Origin: Bdellovibrionales bacterium
GTDB taxonomy: Bacteria; Bdellovibrionota; UBA1018
Direction of reading: 5' to 3'
NCBI GenBank assembly: GCA_947380295.1
Contig: CANCQK010000003.1
Span: forward strand, 124,001 to 188,000
DNA: 64,000 nt
This document shows, one piece after another, positions 1 to 9,751 of this stretch; the stretch's first letter is position 1, and the number at the start of each line of letters is the position of its first letter. A program made the position numbers and the translations under genes. The notes under the pieces are model-generated. The model searched no databases. It was not told the DNA's origin and saw nothing but the letters and a program-made list of their open reading frames with translations.

Positions 1-863
1 GCTTCTCTAAACCTCTCTGACGCCAGTTTATAGCCAAGCACTGTATCGAGCTGATAATATTGAAAGGCATCATTATACCTTTCTATGCTGCGACTCGGAT
101 TCACCTTTCCTCGATCAGCCTCGGGCAGCTTGGGCCGAATAATTTCGAGTGAATTCATCCTCGGCTGTTCGGGTGTGCTCAAAAATTGATCATAAACGAG
201 GTAGCTGAAACCCAGGACAAGTACCAGCCCTCTGCCAATCTGCCAAACCCGCTTCCCCAACGATGCAGGATCGGATCTCGACTGACTCACATTAACCAAC
301 GAAGGATCGCGAGAGATCAATACGGTCCGGTCACTCGAAAAAGTTTCGTCCGGTCTCTCAGTTGACTGTGCTGAATGCCCATCACTCGCCTCGATCACCT
401 GAACACCAATTCGAGTCGCCTCACCTTGAGCATCATCACCCACGAGAGGCTCATGCTCCTGGCGCACCACCAGCAAGGTAGCGTCTTGGTCTGAGGAGGA
501 AGGGGATTCGGAGGGTGCTGCCTGATCTTCAAGATCCGACGCCGACTCAAAAGCTTGATCCTGAGTCGTGCCCGGCAAAGCCCCGCCAGGACCGGACGGT
601 CCCGAGGAAAAGGCAAATGTGCCCTTTTCAAGTCGCCCGACCAAAAGGTTAAATAATTCTGGAAATTGACTGATGGGCCTCCACTCGCCAACCTCAGATT
701 CTCGAGCGACTTCTTCACCCAAAATCTGCTTTTTGACGACAAGACGCGCAATTCTCTCAAGATCGAGAGGACCCAATACGCGCCCAGACTTCAGTCTGAT
801 ATAAAAAGTCTTACCCGACTTAGATTCACTCTCTTGCACATCCGCCCCCATCCTTGGTGGCAT
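1..863 (-). CDS. GYF-domain single-pass membrane protein, 3' end cut by window edge
   Basis: The reading frame is open from an ATG at 863 to the window edge (287 codons seen, no stop). Residues about 18-70 resemble the bacterial GYF_2 domain (YIRLKSGRVLGPLDL, then VGEWRPISQFPEL), normally a protein-interaction module. An acidic, Ser/Pro/Gln-rich linker follows (about 80-205), then one hydrophobic helix (about 211-226, GLVLVLGFSYLVYDQF), so the N-terminal part is probably cytoplasmic and the missing C-terminal part is across the membrane. The gene starts 23 bases after the nuoN stop and may be the last gene of the nuo string, but no respiratory role is implied. Another ATG at 851 is possible. 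No specific function is recognised. Confidence 0.75.
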   Translation of the reverse strand, partial: MPPRMGADVQESESKSGKTFYIRLKSGRVLGPLDLERIARLVVKKQILGEEVARESEVGEWRPISQFPELFNLLVGRLEKGTFAFSSGPSGPGGALPGTTQDQAFESASDLEDQAAPSESPSSSDQDATLLVVRQEHEPLVGDDAQGEATRIGVQVIEASDGHSAQSTERPDETFSSDRTVLISRDPSLVNVSQSRSDPASLGKRVWQIGRGLVLVLGFSYLVYDQFLSTPEQPRMNSLEIIRPKLPEADRGKVNPSRSIERYNDAFQYYQLDTVLGYKLASERFRE

Positions 864-882
864 TTGACCTCAGTGAGGTCAA
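864..882. promoter_or_regulatory. Perfect 9-bp inverted repeat over the start of the GYF gene
   Basis: TTGACCTCA, one central G, then TGAGGTCAA. It fills the gap between the nuoN stop and the ATG at 863 and includes the only Shine-Dalgarno-like GAGG of the downstream gene. Folded as RNA (7-bp stem, 5-base loop) it would mask that site; as DNA it could be an operator. No U-run follows, so it is not a standard intrinsic terminator. Confidence 0.4.
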
Positions 883-886
883 GGAT

Positions 887-2392
887 CTACAGACTCAAAA
901 CGGCTCTCTTAGCTAAGTCTATCATTCTTTCAGGAAGGACTCCAACCTGAATGGTGATGAGGATCATGGCCGCGACGGCCAGTCCAGACCAGAGGGAAAT
1001 CCGGAGCACAGGAGGACTCCCCACAGGGTCTTTCATATACATATAGACTAAAACTCTCAGATAATAATAAACCGAAACTGCGCTGCTAAGCACTCCAATC
1101 ACAGCCAGTGGGATTTCGTTGGCCTGAATGGCCGAATAAAATACCAGGTATTTAGCTGCAAAACCCGCCGTAGGAGGAATACCGGCCATCGAAAGGAGAA
1201 AAACAGACATTGCAAAGGCAAGCCATGGGTGTCGACGCGCCACTCCGGAGAGGTCATGAAGATTCAGCTTTGAATCACCCTCAGCTGCAAGCAAGGTCAA
1301 GATCACGAACGCCCCGAGATTCATCGCTGCATAGACCAAGATATACATGACTCCTGGAGCAAATCCGAGCTCACTTCGTGTTCCCGACAAAATGCCCAAG
1401 AGCAGGTAGCCAGTGTGCGCAATCGATGAATAGGCTAACATTCTCTTCAGATTCACCTGAGTGAGAGCAATAAAATTTCCAAGCAACATCGTCAAAGCGC
1501 AAGAAACCCAAAGGACATCATGAAGATGGTTTTGGATGGCCGCTGATATTCCATTGCCATAACCCATGGTCGCCAAGATGCGAACAAAGGTAGCAAAGGC
1601 GGCTGCTTTCAGCCCTGTGGTCATAAAACCAGTCACAGGAACTGGGGCGCCTTCATAGACATCCGGCATCCACATGTGAAACGGAACGGAGGCCACCTTA
1701 AAAAGAAATCCAAACAGGACCAAAGCAAAGCCAAGTCCAAAAATTGGATTCAAGCTCTGCGGATGCTCCTGCAGAAACTTGAGTACCGATCGAATTTCAG
1801 TAGAACCCGTCGCACCATAAATGAGCGCGGAGCCATAAAGAAGAACTGCGGAGGCGGCTGAGCCCAGGATAAAATACTTCATCGCAGCTTCATTGCTCTT
1901 TCGATCGTTTCTTCTAAAGCCAACCAAAATGTAAACACTCAGAGACATCAACTCGAGAGCGATGAAAATGACAATCAAATCCAAAGCCGAAGCCATGAGC
2001 ATCATTCCCAACGCCGCAAACATCACCAAAACGTAATATTCTGGGTGCTGGAGCTTTTCGTCGTCCAAATATCGAAACGAGGAAAAAATGGTAAATAATG
2101 CGGCGCCCAAGAAAATCACGTTAAAGAACTGTGAGTAGGCGTCAGCCACCATCATGCCGTTGAAAAGGGTGTGAGAGGTTCCGTCACCTGAACTGGAACC
2201 TAAAAACATCGCAATGATGCAGGTCAAGGAAGTGACCAAAAATACTGGCCACTTCGGCTTAAGTCCTCCCCAAACGCTCAATACAATGGAAAGGCATGTG
2301 CCACCGAAAACCGTAAAATAAGGAAGAAGACAGTTCAGCTGCTCCTGACTGAGGGTGAGGAGCTCGGGTCGGATGGTTTTAAGAACTTCCAT
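887..2392 (-). CDS. nuoN: NADH-quinone oxidoreductase subunit N
   Basis: Antiporter-like membrane subunit of the 14-subunit complex I, 501 residues, strongly hydrophobic throughout. It keeps the functional residues of the family: the Glu in IALELMSLSVY, the first Lys in FLFKVASVPFHMW, the second Lys in GLKAAAF and the Lys in AGFAAKYLVF. It is the last nuo gene of the operon; its start overlaps the end of nuoM (2379-2392), so translation is probably coupled. Its intact residues make it a useful internal comparison for the degenerate paralogue at 14325-15791. Confidence 0.97.
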   Translation of the reverse strand: MEVLKTIRPELLTLSQEQLNCLLPYFTVFGGTCLSIVLSVWGGLKPKWPVFLVTSLTCIIAMFLGSSSGDGTSHTLFNGMMVADAYSQFFNVIFLGAALFTIFSSFRYLDDEKLQHPEYYVLVMFAALGMMLMASALDLIVIFIALELMSLSVYILVGFRRNDRKSNEAAMKYFILGSAASAVLLYGSALIYGATGSTEIRSVLKFLQEHPQSLNPIFGLGFALVLFGFLFKVASVPFHMWMPDVYEGAPVPVTGFMTTGLKAAAFATFVRILATMGYGNGISAAIQNHLHDVLWVSCALTMLLGNFIALTQVNLKRMLAYSSIAHTGYLLLGILSGTRSELGFAPGVMYILVYAAMNLGAFVILTLLAAEGDSKLNLHDLSGVARRHPWLAFAMSVFLLSMAGIPPTAGFAAKYLVFYSAIQANEIPLAVIGVLSSAVSVYYYLRVLVYMYMKDPVGSPPVLRISLWSGLAVAAMILITIQVGVLPERMIDLAKRAVLSL

Positions 2393-3956
2393 GGTTATTT
2401 CCTTGTGCGTAAGAAGTTTGAGAAGCAGAATTCGGCTGGCTCGTTATTCCGGCAGAACTCCGGTTAAGAAATCTCTGAACCGAGGGGTCCATCTTCTCGA
2501 AGAAAAGATTGGGAAAAATTCCCATCACGAAAATAGCGATCACCAACGGAGCAAGAACTAAAACTTCTCTTAAAGACAAATCGTGAAGTTTCTTGTTTTC
2601 CTCGTGCGTGATGGGTCCGAACATGACCCGCTGGAACATCCACAGCATGTAAACAGCACCCAGTACGACCCCAAGAGCTGCTACTGAAGCGAGAATCCGG
2701 TTAGTATTCCAAGATCCCAGGAGAATCAAAAACTCACCCACGAACCCGTTGGTTCCAGGAAGCGCAACCGATGAGAGGGTGACGATCATAAATGCGACAG
2801 CAAAAAGAGGCATGACACGAGTGATGCCCCCAAATGCAGAGATCTCACGAGTATGCCGTCGTTCGTAAATCATGCCTACCAAAAGGAAAAGGGCTCCGGT
2901 CGAAATCCCGTGATTGAGCATTTGATAAATCGAGCCCGTAACGCCGATCTGATTCAGAGAGAACAATCCGAGGATGACGTAACCCATATGGCTCACTGAC
3001 GAGTAAGCAACCAGCTTTTTAATATCCGGCTGAACCGTCGCAACAAGCGCTCCATAGATAATTGCGATTGCGCCCAAAGTCATAAACGGCACCTGATACA
3101 GGCTCACCGCTTGAGGAAAGAGGGGGAAAGCAATTCGAAGAAAACCGTATCCACCCATTTTGAGCAAAACGGCGGCCAAGATCACACTGCCCGCTGTAGG
3201 AGCCTGAACATGAGCATCGGGTAACCAAGTATGCAACGGGAACAACGGCACCTTGATCGCAAAAGCCAAAGAAAATGCAAGAAACAACAGGCTCTGTGCG
3301 CCAAAATATCCGGCGCCAGGAATGTGCAACTTGTACAAATCTAAAATTAGGGTCGAATAGCTCCCCAACTGCACTTTATGTTGATACGCCAGATAGAAAA
3401 TCGCGACCAACATCAGAAGTGATCCCACCATGGTATAGAGAAAAAACTTCATGGCAGCGTAAATTCGTTCCTTACCTCCCCAGATTCCGACGAGGAAATA
3501 CATAGGAATCAGCATGACTTCCCAGAACACGTAGAACAAGAATAGATCTAGAGAGACAAACGCTCCCAGCATCCCAGTCTCAAGAGCCAAAAGAAGGAAG
3601 TAATACTCCTTTTCTCGGTGATCCACTGCCTTAAACGAACCCAAGATCGCAATCGGCATGAGAAATGTGGTCAGCATGACCAGCCAAAGACTGATTCCAT
3701 CGATTCCAACCGAGTAGGAAATTCCCAAACTTGGAATCCAACTTGCGGTCTCGAGCCACTGAAATTCCTCTCCATGAGGAGAAAACTGGACATAGAGAAA
3801 AATTGAGAGGAAAAAAGTGACCAAACTGCCCGCTAGGGCCCAATATTTTAAGGGCGCACTCCCTCCCATTTTTACGGGAATCAGCAACCCAGCAAGCGCC
3901 CAGGCGGCCGGTAGAAAAACCAGAATTGTCAGTAAACTTGAATTAAACCCAGACAT
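2379..3956 (-). CDS. nuoM: NADH-quinone oxidoreductase subunit M
   Basis: Antiporter-like proton-pumping subunit, 525 residues, multi-pass. Conserved motifs are in place: the Glu in FYVFWEVMLIPMYF, the Lys in FAIKVPLFPLHTWLPDAH, the Lys in LLKMGGYG and the distal Glu in GFVGEFLIL. The C-terminal 25 or so residues are polar and Ser/Gln-rich, a small extension. The start overlaps the nuoL stop by 14 bases and the end overlaps nuoN, consistent with stoichiometric co-translation. Confidence 0.97.
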   Translation of the reverse strand: MSGFNSSLLTILVFLPAAWALAGLLIPVKMGGSAPLKYWALAGSLVTFFLSIFLYVQFSPHGEEFQWLETASWIPSLGISYSVGIDGISLWLVMLTTFLMPIAILGSFKAVDHREKEYYFLLLALETGMLGAFVSLDLFLFYVFWEVMLIPMYFLVGIWGGKERIYAAMKFFLYTMVGSLLMLVAIFYLAYQHKVQLGSYSTLILDLYKLHIPGAGYFGAQSLLFLAFSLAFAIKVPLFPLHTWLPDAHVQAPTAGSVILAAVLLKMGGYGFLRIAFPLFPQAVSLYQVPFMTLGAIAIIYGALVATVQPDIKKLVAYSSVSHMGYVILGLFSLNQIGVTGSIYQMLNHGISTGALFLLVGMIYERRHTREISAFGGITRVMPLFAVAFMIVTLSSVALPGTNGFVGEFLILLGSWNTNRILASVAALGVVLGAVYMLWMFQRVMFGPITHEENKKLHDLSLREVLVLAPLVIAIFVMGIFPNLFFEKMDPSVQRFLNRSSAGITSQPNSASQTSYAQGNNHGSS

Positions 3957-5916
3957 AAATTAAATACCCCGCAGTTGCGATGAGTCCGATGAGTAGCATC
4001 AATGCGTAAACTTGAATGGAGCCGGTTTGCATGACACGAGCGGTCTCGCCACTCCACAGGGAAATCCGTCCAAAACCAACAACGATTCGATCAATGATCT
4101 GTATATCAAAGACTTTCCAGAGAACTTCAGAGAGTCTATGGATCGGCTTAACGATCAACGCATCGTAAATCTCATCCACGTACCACTTTTCTTCCATGGC
4201 CTGGTAAAGAGCGCCTGGCTCTGCACCTGCAGCCTCAGGTTTGAAATTGCGATACTTTTGTAAAGCCCAAGCAATCCCACAAATGGCGCCGATCACGCTG
4301 ACTGCCATCAGGATCCATTCCATATCTGAGTGACCTGCTGTGGCCGCCATCTCATGAACCGGAATCACAGGCTCAAGCCAATGCTCTAGCCAGCTCCAGT
4401 GAGGAATACTCAGCAGTCCTCCAATGGCGCTCAAAATCGCAAGAATCTGAAGCGGAAGCGTCATGAACGTGGGTGACTCATGGACGCCGCTCTTTGAGTG
4501 ACCGTGATCATGACCGTGCCCGTGTTCCTCATGCCCCTCAAATCGGGGTGTACCGAGGAAGGTAAGTGTAAAAAGGCGGGTCATGTAGAATGCAGTCATG
4601 ACCGCCGTCACAGCGCCCAAGCCCCATAGCAAAGTTGAACCGGTCGGAGAGCTAAATGCCTGCCACAGGATTTCGTCTTTGGAGAAAAACCCAGAAAAAG
4701 GAGGAATTCCGCAAATAGCCAACCATCCAATTGCGAAGGTTAAAAACGTTTTTGGCATTTTCGATCTGAGTCCACCCATCTTGAGGATGTTCTGCTCCTC
4801 ATGCATGCCATGAATCACGCTACCCGCACCCAAGAACAACAAAGCCTTGAAAAATGCATGGGTAATGACGTGAAAAACCCCTGCGGTATAGGCGCCCACT
4901 CCGCACGCTAGGAACATGTACCCGAGTTGAGACACGGTCGAATAGGCCAATACTTTTTTGATATCTTTTTGAGCAATTGCAATCGTGGCCGCGAAAAAAG
5001 CGGTAACCGCCCCGACTGTTGCAACCACACTCAAAGCGGTAGGAGACAGGCTATAAAAGAAATTCAATCTAGCGATCATGTAGATCCCCGAGGTCACCAT
5101 GGTCGCAGCGTGGATCAAGGCGGAAACAGGGGTCGGCCCGGCCATTGCATCGGGCAGCCAAACGTAGAGTGGAATCTGAGCTGATTTACCCATGCAGCCC
5201 ACAAACAGGAGCAAGCAAATGGCTGTGACTGCTTCCAAATCAATCCGAACTGCGCCGCCAATGTGGCCTGCCTCGGCCAACAGCGAACGAAGCGCCTCGA
5301 AATCAAGGGTTCCAAAGGTCGAAAAGATCAAGAACATCCCCAACAAAAAGCCGAGATCTCCCACGCGATTGACCACGAAGGCCTTTTTTCCTGCCTTAGC
5401 CTTGTCTTCGTCTGTGTACCAATACCCAATCAAAAGGTAACTACAGAGACCAACACCTTCCCAACCCAAAAAGAGAATCGGAAGAGAGGCTCCGAGGACA
5501 AGCATTAACATCGCGAAACAAAACAGATTTAAATATGCAAAGAATTTGCCCGGCGTCTCATCGTGGCTCATATAGCCGATGGAGTAAATATGAATGAGAG
5601 TTCCGACACCTGTAATCACTAGAGTAAATAGGGTCGATAACGAATCCACTCGGAACGCAAAATCAAGATGAACTGCCCCGACATAAATCCATGGAAAAAC
5701 CACTTGCTGGACAATTCGATGCTCGCCATCCATCGCGAACAATTGAAGGAACAGATAAACAGACACCAAAAACGACATGAAAATGAAAAAGGTGCCGATC
5801 AGGCCCGTCACTTGAGAACTTGCCTTTTGTCTGCCCTCAGGAGCCTGACCAAAAAGGTACCAGCTCCCATTGATCAGAAAGCCAATTAAGGGAAAAAGAG
5901 GTATCAGAGCCAGCAT
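3943..5916 (-). CDS. nuoL: NADH-quinone oxidoreductase subunit L
   Basis: Largest and most distal pumping subunit of complex I, 657 residues. Family motifs: HIYSIGYM, the Glu in LGWEGVGLCSYLLIGYW, the Lys in CMGKSAQIPLYVWLPDAM, and the His in SALIHAATMVTSG. The long C-terminal segment with the lateral helix and last membrane helix is present. A His-rich cytoplasmic stretch (about residues 455-475, HGHGHDHGHS) precedes the usual HESP motif; it is richer in His than in many homologues. Two bases separate its start from nuoK. Confidence 0.97.
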   Translation of the reverse strand: MLALIPLFPLIGFLINGSWYLFGQAPEGRQKASSQVTGLIGTFFIFMSFLVSVYLFLQLFAMDGEHRIVQQVVFPWIYVGAVHLDFAFRVDSLSTLFTLVITGVGTLIHIYSIGYMSHDETPGKFFAYLNLFCFAMLMLVLGASLPILFLGWEGVGLCSYLLIGYWYTDEDKAKAGKKAFVVNRVGDLGFLLGMFLIFSTFGTLDFEALRSLLAEAGHIGGAVRIDLEAVTAICLLLFVGCMGKSAQIPLYVWLPDAMAGPTPVSALIHAATMVTSGIYMIARLNFFYSLSPTALSVVATVGAVTAFFAATIAIAQKDIKKVLAYSTVSQLGYMFLACGVGAYTAGVFHVITHAFFKALLFLGAGSVIHGMHEEQNILKMGGLRSKMPKTFLTFAIGWLAICGIPPFSGFFSKDEILWQAFSSPTGSTLLWGLGAVTAVMTAFYMTRLFTLTFLGTPRFEGHEEHGHGHDHGHSKSGVHESPTFMTLPLQILAILSAIGGLLSIPHWSWLEHWLEPVIPVHEMAATAGHSDMEWILMAVSVIGAICGIAWALQKYRNFKPEAAGAEPGALYQAMEEKWYVDEIYDALIVKPIHRLSEVLWKVFDIQIIDRIVVGFGRISLWSGETARVMQTGSIQVYALMLLIGLIATAGYLIYVWV

Positions 5917-5918
5917 GC

Positions 5919-6224
5919 TTACTCCTTAAGAAATTGAATTTGATCCGTATCAACACTTCGAAGCGTTCTGAACATCGCAATCACTAGGCCTAGGCCAACT
6001 GCAGACTCAGCTGCTGCGACGGTGATCACGAAAAACACAGACATTTGACCACCCATATGCTGAAGGTGTTTAGAAAATGTAACGAAGGTAAGATTGACGG
6101 CATTTAACATCAACTCAATGCTCATCAGAACTACGAGAATATTTCGTCGAATTAACACTCCCGTAAAACCAATGAAGAAAATCATCGCGCAAAAAGAAAG
6201 GACTACCCAAGGTTCAACACTCAT
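5919..6224 (-). CDS. nuoK: NADH-quinone oxidoreductase subunit K
   Basis: Small three-helix membrane subunit (101 residues) of the proton path between the quinone site and the antiporter-like subunits. Both essential glutamates are present: Glu in LMSIELMLNAVNL (E. coli E36) and Glu in VAAAESAVGLGL (E72). It lies 3 bases after nuoJ. Its paralogue at 19279-19566 carries Gln at both positions. Confidence 0.96.
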   Translation of the reverse strand: MSVEPWVVLSFCAMIFFIGFTGVLIRRNILVVLMSIELMLNAVNLTFVTFSKHLQHMGGQMSVFFVITVAAAESAVGLGLVIAMFRTLRSVDTDQIQFLKE

Positions 6225-6227
6225 AAA

Positions 6228-6764
6228 TTAAGACCTCCCCTCAGACAGCTTTCTCTTGGCAATAGCGACAGCGCCAACAATGGCGGCCAAGAGCAGAACG
6301 GACGTGAGCTCAAAGGGTAAAATATATTCGGAAAACATGAGTTCAGAAACAACTTGGGTGTTCCCGCCGGCGGCCTCAATCCGCTCTGGAGTAAACTGAT
6401 CTACAGGGGGAGTGAGTTGTGTCGTACTAAACGCCCAAATAAACAGAGCCAGCGTCGCAACGGACAATAGTCCAGCTGCTATACGAATCCCAAGATGAGT
6501 TCTTCCCAAATCAAAGGAAGGAACATCAGCGTTGAGAAGCATGATGACAAAGATGAACAAAACCATAATCGCGCCAGCGTAAACAAAAATTTGCAGGGTC
6601 GCGATCAGGTGAGCATCAAGCAAGGCATAAATCCCAGCAAACGCGAAAAAGACCATCACGAGGCTAAATGCACTGGCTACTGGATTTCGCTTTAAAATGA
6701 CCAAAAGGGAGCACGCGATTGCGATCCCTCCAAAACCGTAGAAAAAATATGGGGAAATATTCAT
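6228..6764 (-). CDS. nuoJ: NADH-quinone oxidoreductase subunit J
   Basis: Five-helix membrane subunit, 178 residues. The conserved TM3 segment FVYAGAIMVLFIFVIMLLN is present; its pi-bulge is known to move during turnover. The C-terminus has a short basic tail (AIAKRKLSEGRS). The start overlaps the nuoI stop by 4 bases. Confidence 0.95.
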   Translation of the reverse strand: MNISPYFFYGFGGIAIACSLLVILKRNPVASAFSLVMVFFAFAGIYALLDAHLIATLQIFVYAGAIMVLFIFVIMLLNADVPSFDLGRTHLGIRIAAGLLSVATLALFIWAFSTTQLTPPVDQFTPERIEAAGGNTQVVSELMFSEYILPFELTSVLLLAAIVGAVAIAKRKLSEGRS

Positions 6765-7204
6765 TTGTTCCCTCTTTGCTCGAGCAAGAATTGTTTGTCG
6801 TAGACTTCGCGATAGGTCGTGCTCATTTCATAAATATTGCTGAGCTTGATCGCATCCTTAGGGCAGGCCTCTTCGCACATTCCACAAAAACAGCACCGAA
6901 GTAGATCGATTTCAAACTTGACCGGATACTTTTCCTTATCAGGTCTCTCTCCAGCTTCGATGTGAATACATTCAGCCGGACAAACCGTAGGACAAAGCAT
7001 ACAAGCGGTGCAGTTTTCAACACCGTTAGTCGCCTTGATATAGTGCATTCCTCGGAATCGATCCGAATAATTTCTTCGTTCCTCAGGAAACTGAATGGTC
7101 ACCTTTGGAGCAAAAAGCATATTTTTCATCGTAATCATCAAGCCCTTGATGATTTCGACCAAATAAAGCTCTTGGATGAATCCTTTTTTCTTCTTTAAAA
7201 GCAT
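6761..7204 (-). CDS. nuoI: NADH-quinone oxidoreductase subunit I (two [4Fe-4S] clusters)
   Basis: Peripheral-arm ferredoxin-like subunit, 147 residues, carrying clusters N6a and N6b. Ligands are Cys65-68-71-75 (CTACMLCPTVCP) and Cys104-107-110-114 (CCFCGMCEEACP). The N-terminal amphipathic segment (MLLKKKKGFIQELYLVEIIKG) fits the membrane-associated helix of NuoI. It sits between nuoH and nuoJ as in the standard order. Confidence 0.96.
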   Translation of the reverse strand: MLLKKKKGFIQELYLVEIIKGLMITMKNMLFAPKVTIQFPEERRNYSDRFRGMHYIKATNGVENCTACMLCPTVCPAECIHIEAGERPDKEKYPVKFEIDLLRCCFCGMCEEACPKDAIKLSNIYEMSTTYREVYDKQFLLEQRGNK

Positions 7205-7207
7205 AGT

Positions 7208-8323
7208 TTAAACCCACCCGTAGAAGGTCAAAATGGCGGTAATAAAAATATTAGCCAGGGATAACGGAAGCATAACCTTCCAGCCAAGATCCATCAATTG
7301 GTCATACCTGAATCGCGGCAAGGTCCAACGCACCCAAACAAAGAACCACATGAAAAACGCAGTCTTAATCGAGAAGGAAGTCCCCTCAAAAAGGACTCTA
7401 GCCCATTCAGCAGCCATTCCCGTAAGACCGAGAGAACTCTGCACCAGGCCAAGAATCGTATGCATTCCTGGAAGCAACTGCCAACCCCCAAAATAAAGGG
7501 TCGCAAGAAGCCCTGAGGCTGTGGTCATGTTGAGGTATTCAGCCATCATGAAAAGAGCAAACTTCATTGCTCCGTATTCAAGGTGATAGCCCGCAACGAG
7601 CTCAGACTCCCCTTCAGGTAAGTCGAACGGTAATCGATTCGTTTCGGCAAAAACTGAAACTAGGAAAATCAAAAATCCCAGGGGTTGCAAAAAGATGCCC
7701 CATCGTGGAATTGCCAACCACTCAGGTAAAACAATGGGTCCAATTTGGGTAATGAACTGTCCTTGTTGCTGGGCAATATCTCCCAACTTAAGACTCGAGA
7801 AGGTCATGATAATCCCGATCACGGATAGACCCATTGAAAGCTCATAACTGATCATTTGCGATGAGCTTCGAAGACTCCCCAACATCGTATACTTATTGTT
7901 GGAAGCCCAGCCCGCCATGATGATTCCATACACCCCAAGAGAAGCGATCGAAAAAACGTAGAGCAAGCCCACATTTAAATCGGCCACTTGAAAGTGTACT
8001 GTGTGGGTTCCAATCTGAATGGAGCTTGCAAATGGAATCACCGCAAACGTCATGAAGGCCGGAACGACTGACACCAACGGTGCCAATAGGTAATAAAAAG
8101 GCTCGACATGACCGGGAACGGGATCTTCTTTCCAAAGAAACTTAACCACGTCAGCAAGGGACTGGAGCAATCCAAGGGGTCCGCATCGGTTAGGACCGAG
8201 ACGATTCTGCATTAATGCAGAGCCTCGCCGTTCAACCCAAACCATGATCGGCACCACTTGGAGCAGAACGATCACCAAAAAGGCCGCTTTAGCGCCAACT
8301 TCTATCCAATCAAAGGTTTCCAT
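7208..8323 (-). CDS. nuoH: NADH-quinone oxidoreductase subunit H
   Basis: Membrane subunit that forms the quinone chamber and the start of the proton path, 371 residues. It has the family signatures VERRGSALMQNRLGPNR and GLLQSLADVVKFLWKE, and the acidic loop RLPFDLPEGESELVAG followed by EYGAMKFALFMMAEY. These acids are lost in the second copy (20627-21706). The gene lies 3 bases after nuoG. Confidence 0.97.
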   Translation of the reverse strand: METFDWIEVGAKAAFLVIVLLQVVPIMVWVERRGSALMQNRLGPNRCGPLGLLQSLADVVKFLWKEDPVPGHVEPFYYLLAPLVSVVPAFMTFAVIPFASSIQIGTHTVHFQVADLNVGLLYVFSIASLGVYGIIMAGWASNNKYTMLGSLRSSSQMISYELSMGLSVIGIIMTFSSLKLGDIAQQQGQFITQIGPIVLPEWLAIPRWGIFLQPLGFLIFLVSVFAETNRLPFDLPEGESELVAGYHLEYGAMKFALFMMAEYLNMTTASGLLATLYFGGWQLLPGMHTILGLVQSSLGLTGMAAEWARVLFEGTSFSIKTAFFMWFFVWVRWTLPRFRYDQLMDLGWKVMLPLSLANIFITAILTFYGWV

Positions 8324-8326
8324 ATC

Positions 8327-9751
8327 TTACGCTACTCCGTGAGAGTTCTTTCGGTTGGTCCAAATCATGAGAATCTCCGAAAGCGACTTAGATTGGCCGG
8401 GGGCTTGAACTGCACGCTTCAGCTTCTGCGCCCGCCCTTCATAGTTTAGAATCGTGCCATCTTTTTCGGCAAAGGAGAGACCAGGAAGGATCGCTGAAAA
8501 CATCATGGCTTGATCTTTCATGAAAACGCCGATACCGACTTTTTCGATCCCGTCAATCTCAGGCGGTAGGACAGCTCGTCCACCCCGAATCACCAAGGCT
8601 GCAGTGATTTCTGCAGGGAGTCGCTCAAAGCCTGGAATTCCCAACTTCTCCATCCCATTGAGATTAGAAGTCTTGCTCTTCTGCTTTAAGATCCGATCCT
8701 CTGGCCCATCATCCTTTGATGAGACGATCCCAGGGGTACCAAAGTGGAAAATTGGGGAGTCGGCATAGTGCTGCGCTTTGAACTGTAATACGCTAGAGGC
8801 TTCTTCTTGAGTGAGATCCGAGCCCAAAAGAATGGCAACTCTTTGCCCTTCCAATGTGGCCTTTGCCGCGTCAATAGAAGTTCCCCAGTCACAAATCTCA
8901 ATGCCGCTACTTTTGGCCCGCGCTGGATCGACCAGTCGATCTTCTCGCTCTACATAGTGAAAATTAAACCGGCCTTCATCGCAAAGCCAATGGCGATTAA
9001 TTTCTAAATTTTCGCGTGGAACACAGCGATAGATTTGGTCGTTGTCTTGTTGGATCTCCATATTACAACCCTTGGAGCATCCCTCACAGATGGTCGGGAC
9101 CTTGGTTAAATACCAAGCCCGTTTTTTAAAACGAAAATCTTTTAAAGTGAGCGACCCAGTTGGACAGATATCTGAATAGTTTCCAGCATAATCGGTCTCA
9201 AGAGGACGACCATCAATCGTGGTGATTTCGGTGTTATTACCTCGCTTAAGAGCTACCATCTCACGAAGCCCGGCGATCTCATTACCGAATCGAATGCACC
9301 GAGTGCAATGGATGCATCGGTTCATGTTTTTTTTAATCACTGGACCCATATCTAAATCGAGATAAGTTCGTCTCTCTTCAGTGTAGCGAGAATACGATGA
9401 ACCGTGTTTATAAGAGTTATCCTGTAGATCGCATTCTCCCGATTTGTCGCAAACCGGGCAATCAAGGGGGTGATTTGCTAGGAGAAATTCCATCACCGAT
9501 TCTTGATTCTCTTTGGTCTTCTCAGATTTGGTCTTTACAACCATTCCCTCAGTGGCCATCGTAGAGCATGCCGTTTGAAGTTTTGGCATTTTCTCAATCT
9601 CGACAGCGCACATTCGACACTGGGCAACCACAGAAAGCCCTGGATGATAACAAAAAAGAGGAATATCGATCCCTGCACTTTTCGCTACTTCAATCAAATT
9701 CTGTCCCGGCGTAAACTCAACTTCACGCCCGTCAATTATGCACTTGGGCAT
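8327..9751 (-). CDS. nuoG: NADH-quinone oxidoreductase subunit G, short form
   Basis: Electron-relay subunit, 474 residues, shorter than the roughly 700-900 residues of many NuoG. Visible ligands are a [2Fe-2S] set (Cys34, 45, 48, 62), the His-ligated cluster (His94, Cys98, 101, 107), N4 (Cys146, 149, 152, 196) and the optional N7 set (Cys222, 225, 229, 257). After about residue 300 the molybdopterin-oxidoreductase-like domain is strongly reduced, and no molybdopterin site is seen. The start overlaps the nuoF stop. The shortening is probably lineage-specific, since the frame is clean to the stop. Confidence 0.93.
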   Translation of the reverse strand: MPKCIIDGREVEFTPGQNLIEVAKSAGIDIPLFCYHPGLSVVAQCRMCAVEIEKMPKLQTACSTMATEGMVVKTKSEKTKENQESVMEFLLANHPLDCPVCDKSGECDLQDNSYKHGSSYSRYTEERRTYLDLDMGPVIKKNMNRCIHCTRCIRFGNEIAGLREMVALKRGNNTEITTIDGRPLETDYAGNYSDICPTGSLTLKDFRFKKRAWYLTKVPTICEGCSKGCNMEIQQDNDQIYRCVPRENLEINRHWLCDEGRFNFHYVEREDRLVDPARAKSSGIEICDWGTSIDAAKATLEGQRVAILLGSDLTQEEASSVLQFKAQHYADSPIFHFGTPGIVSSKDDGPEDRILKQKSKTSNLNGMEKLGIPGFERLPAEITAALVIRGGRAVLPPEIDGIEKVGIGVFMKDQAMMFSAILPGLSFAEKDGTILNYEGRAQKLKRAVQAPGQSKSLSEILMIWTNRKNSHGVA

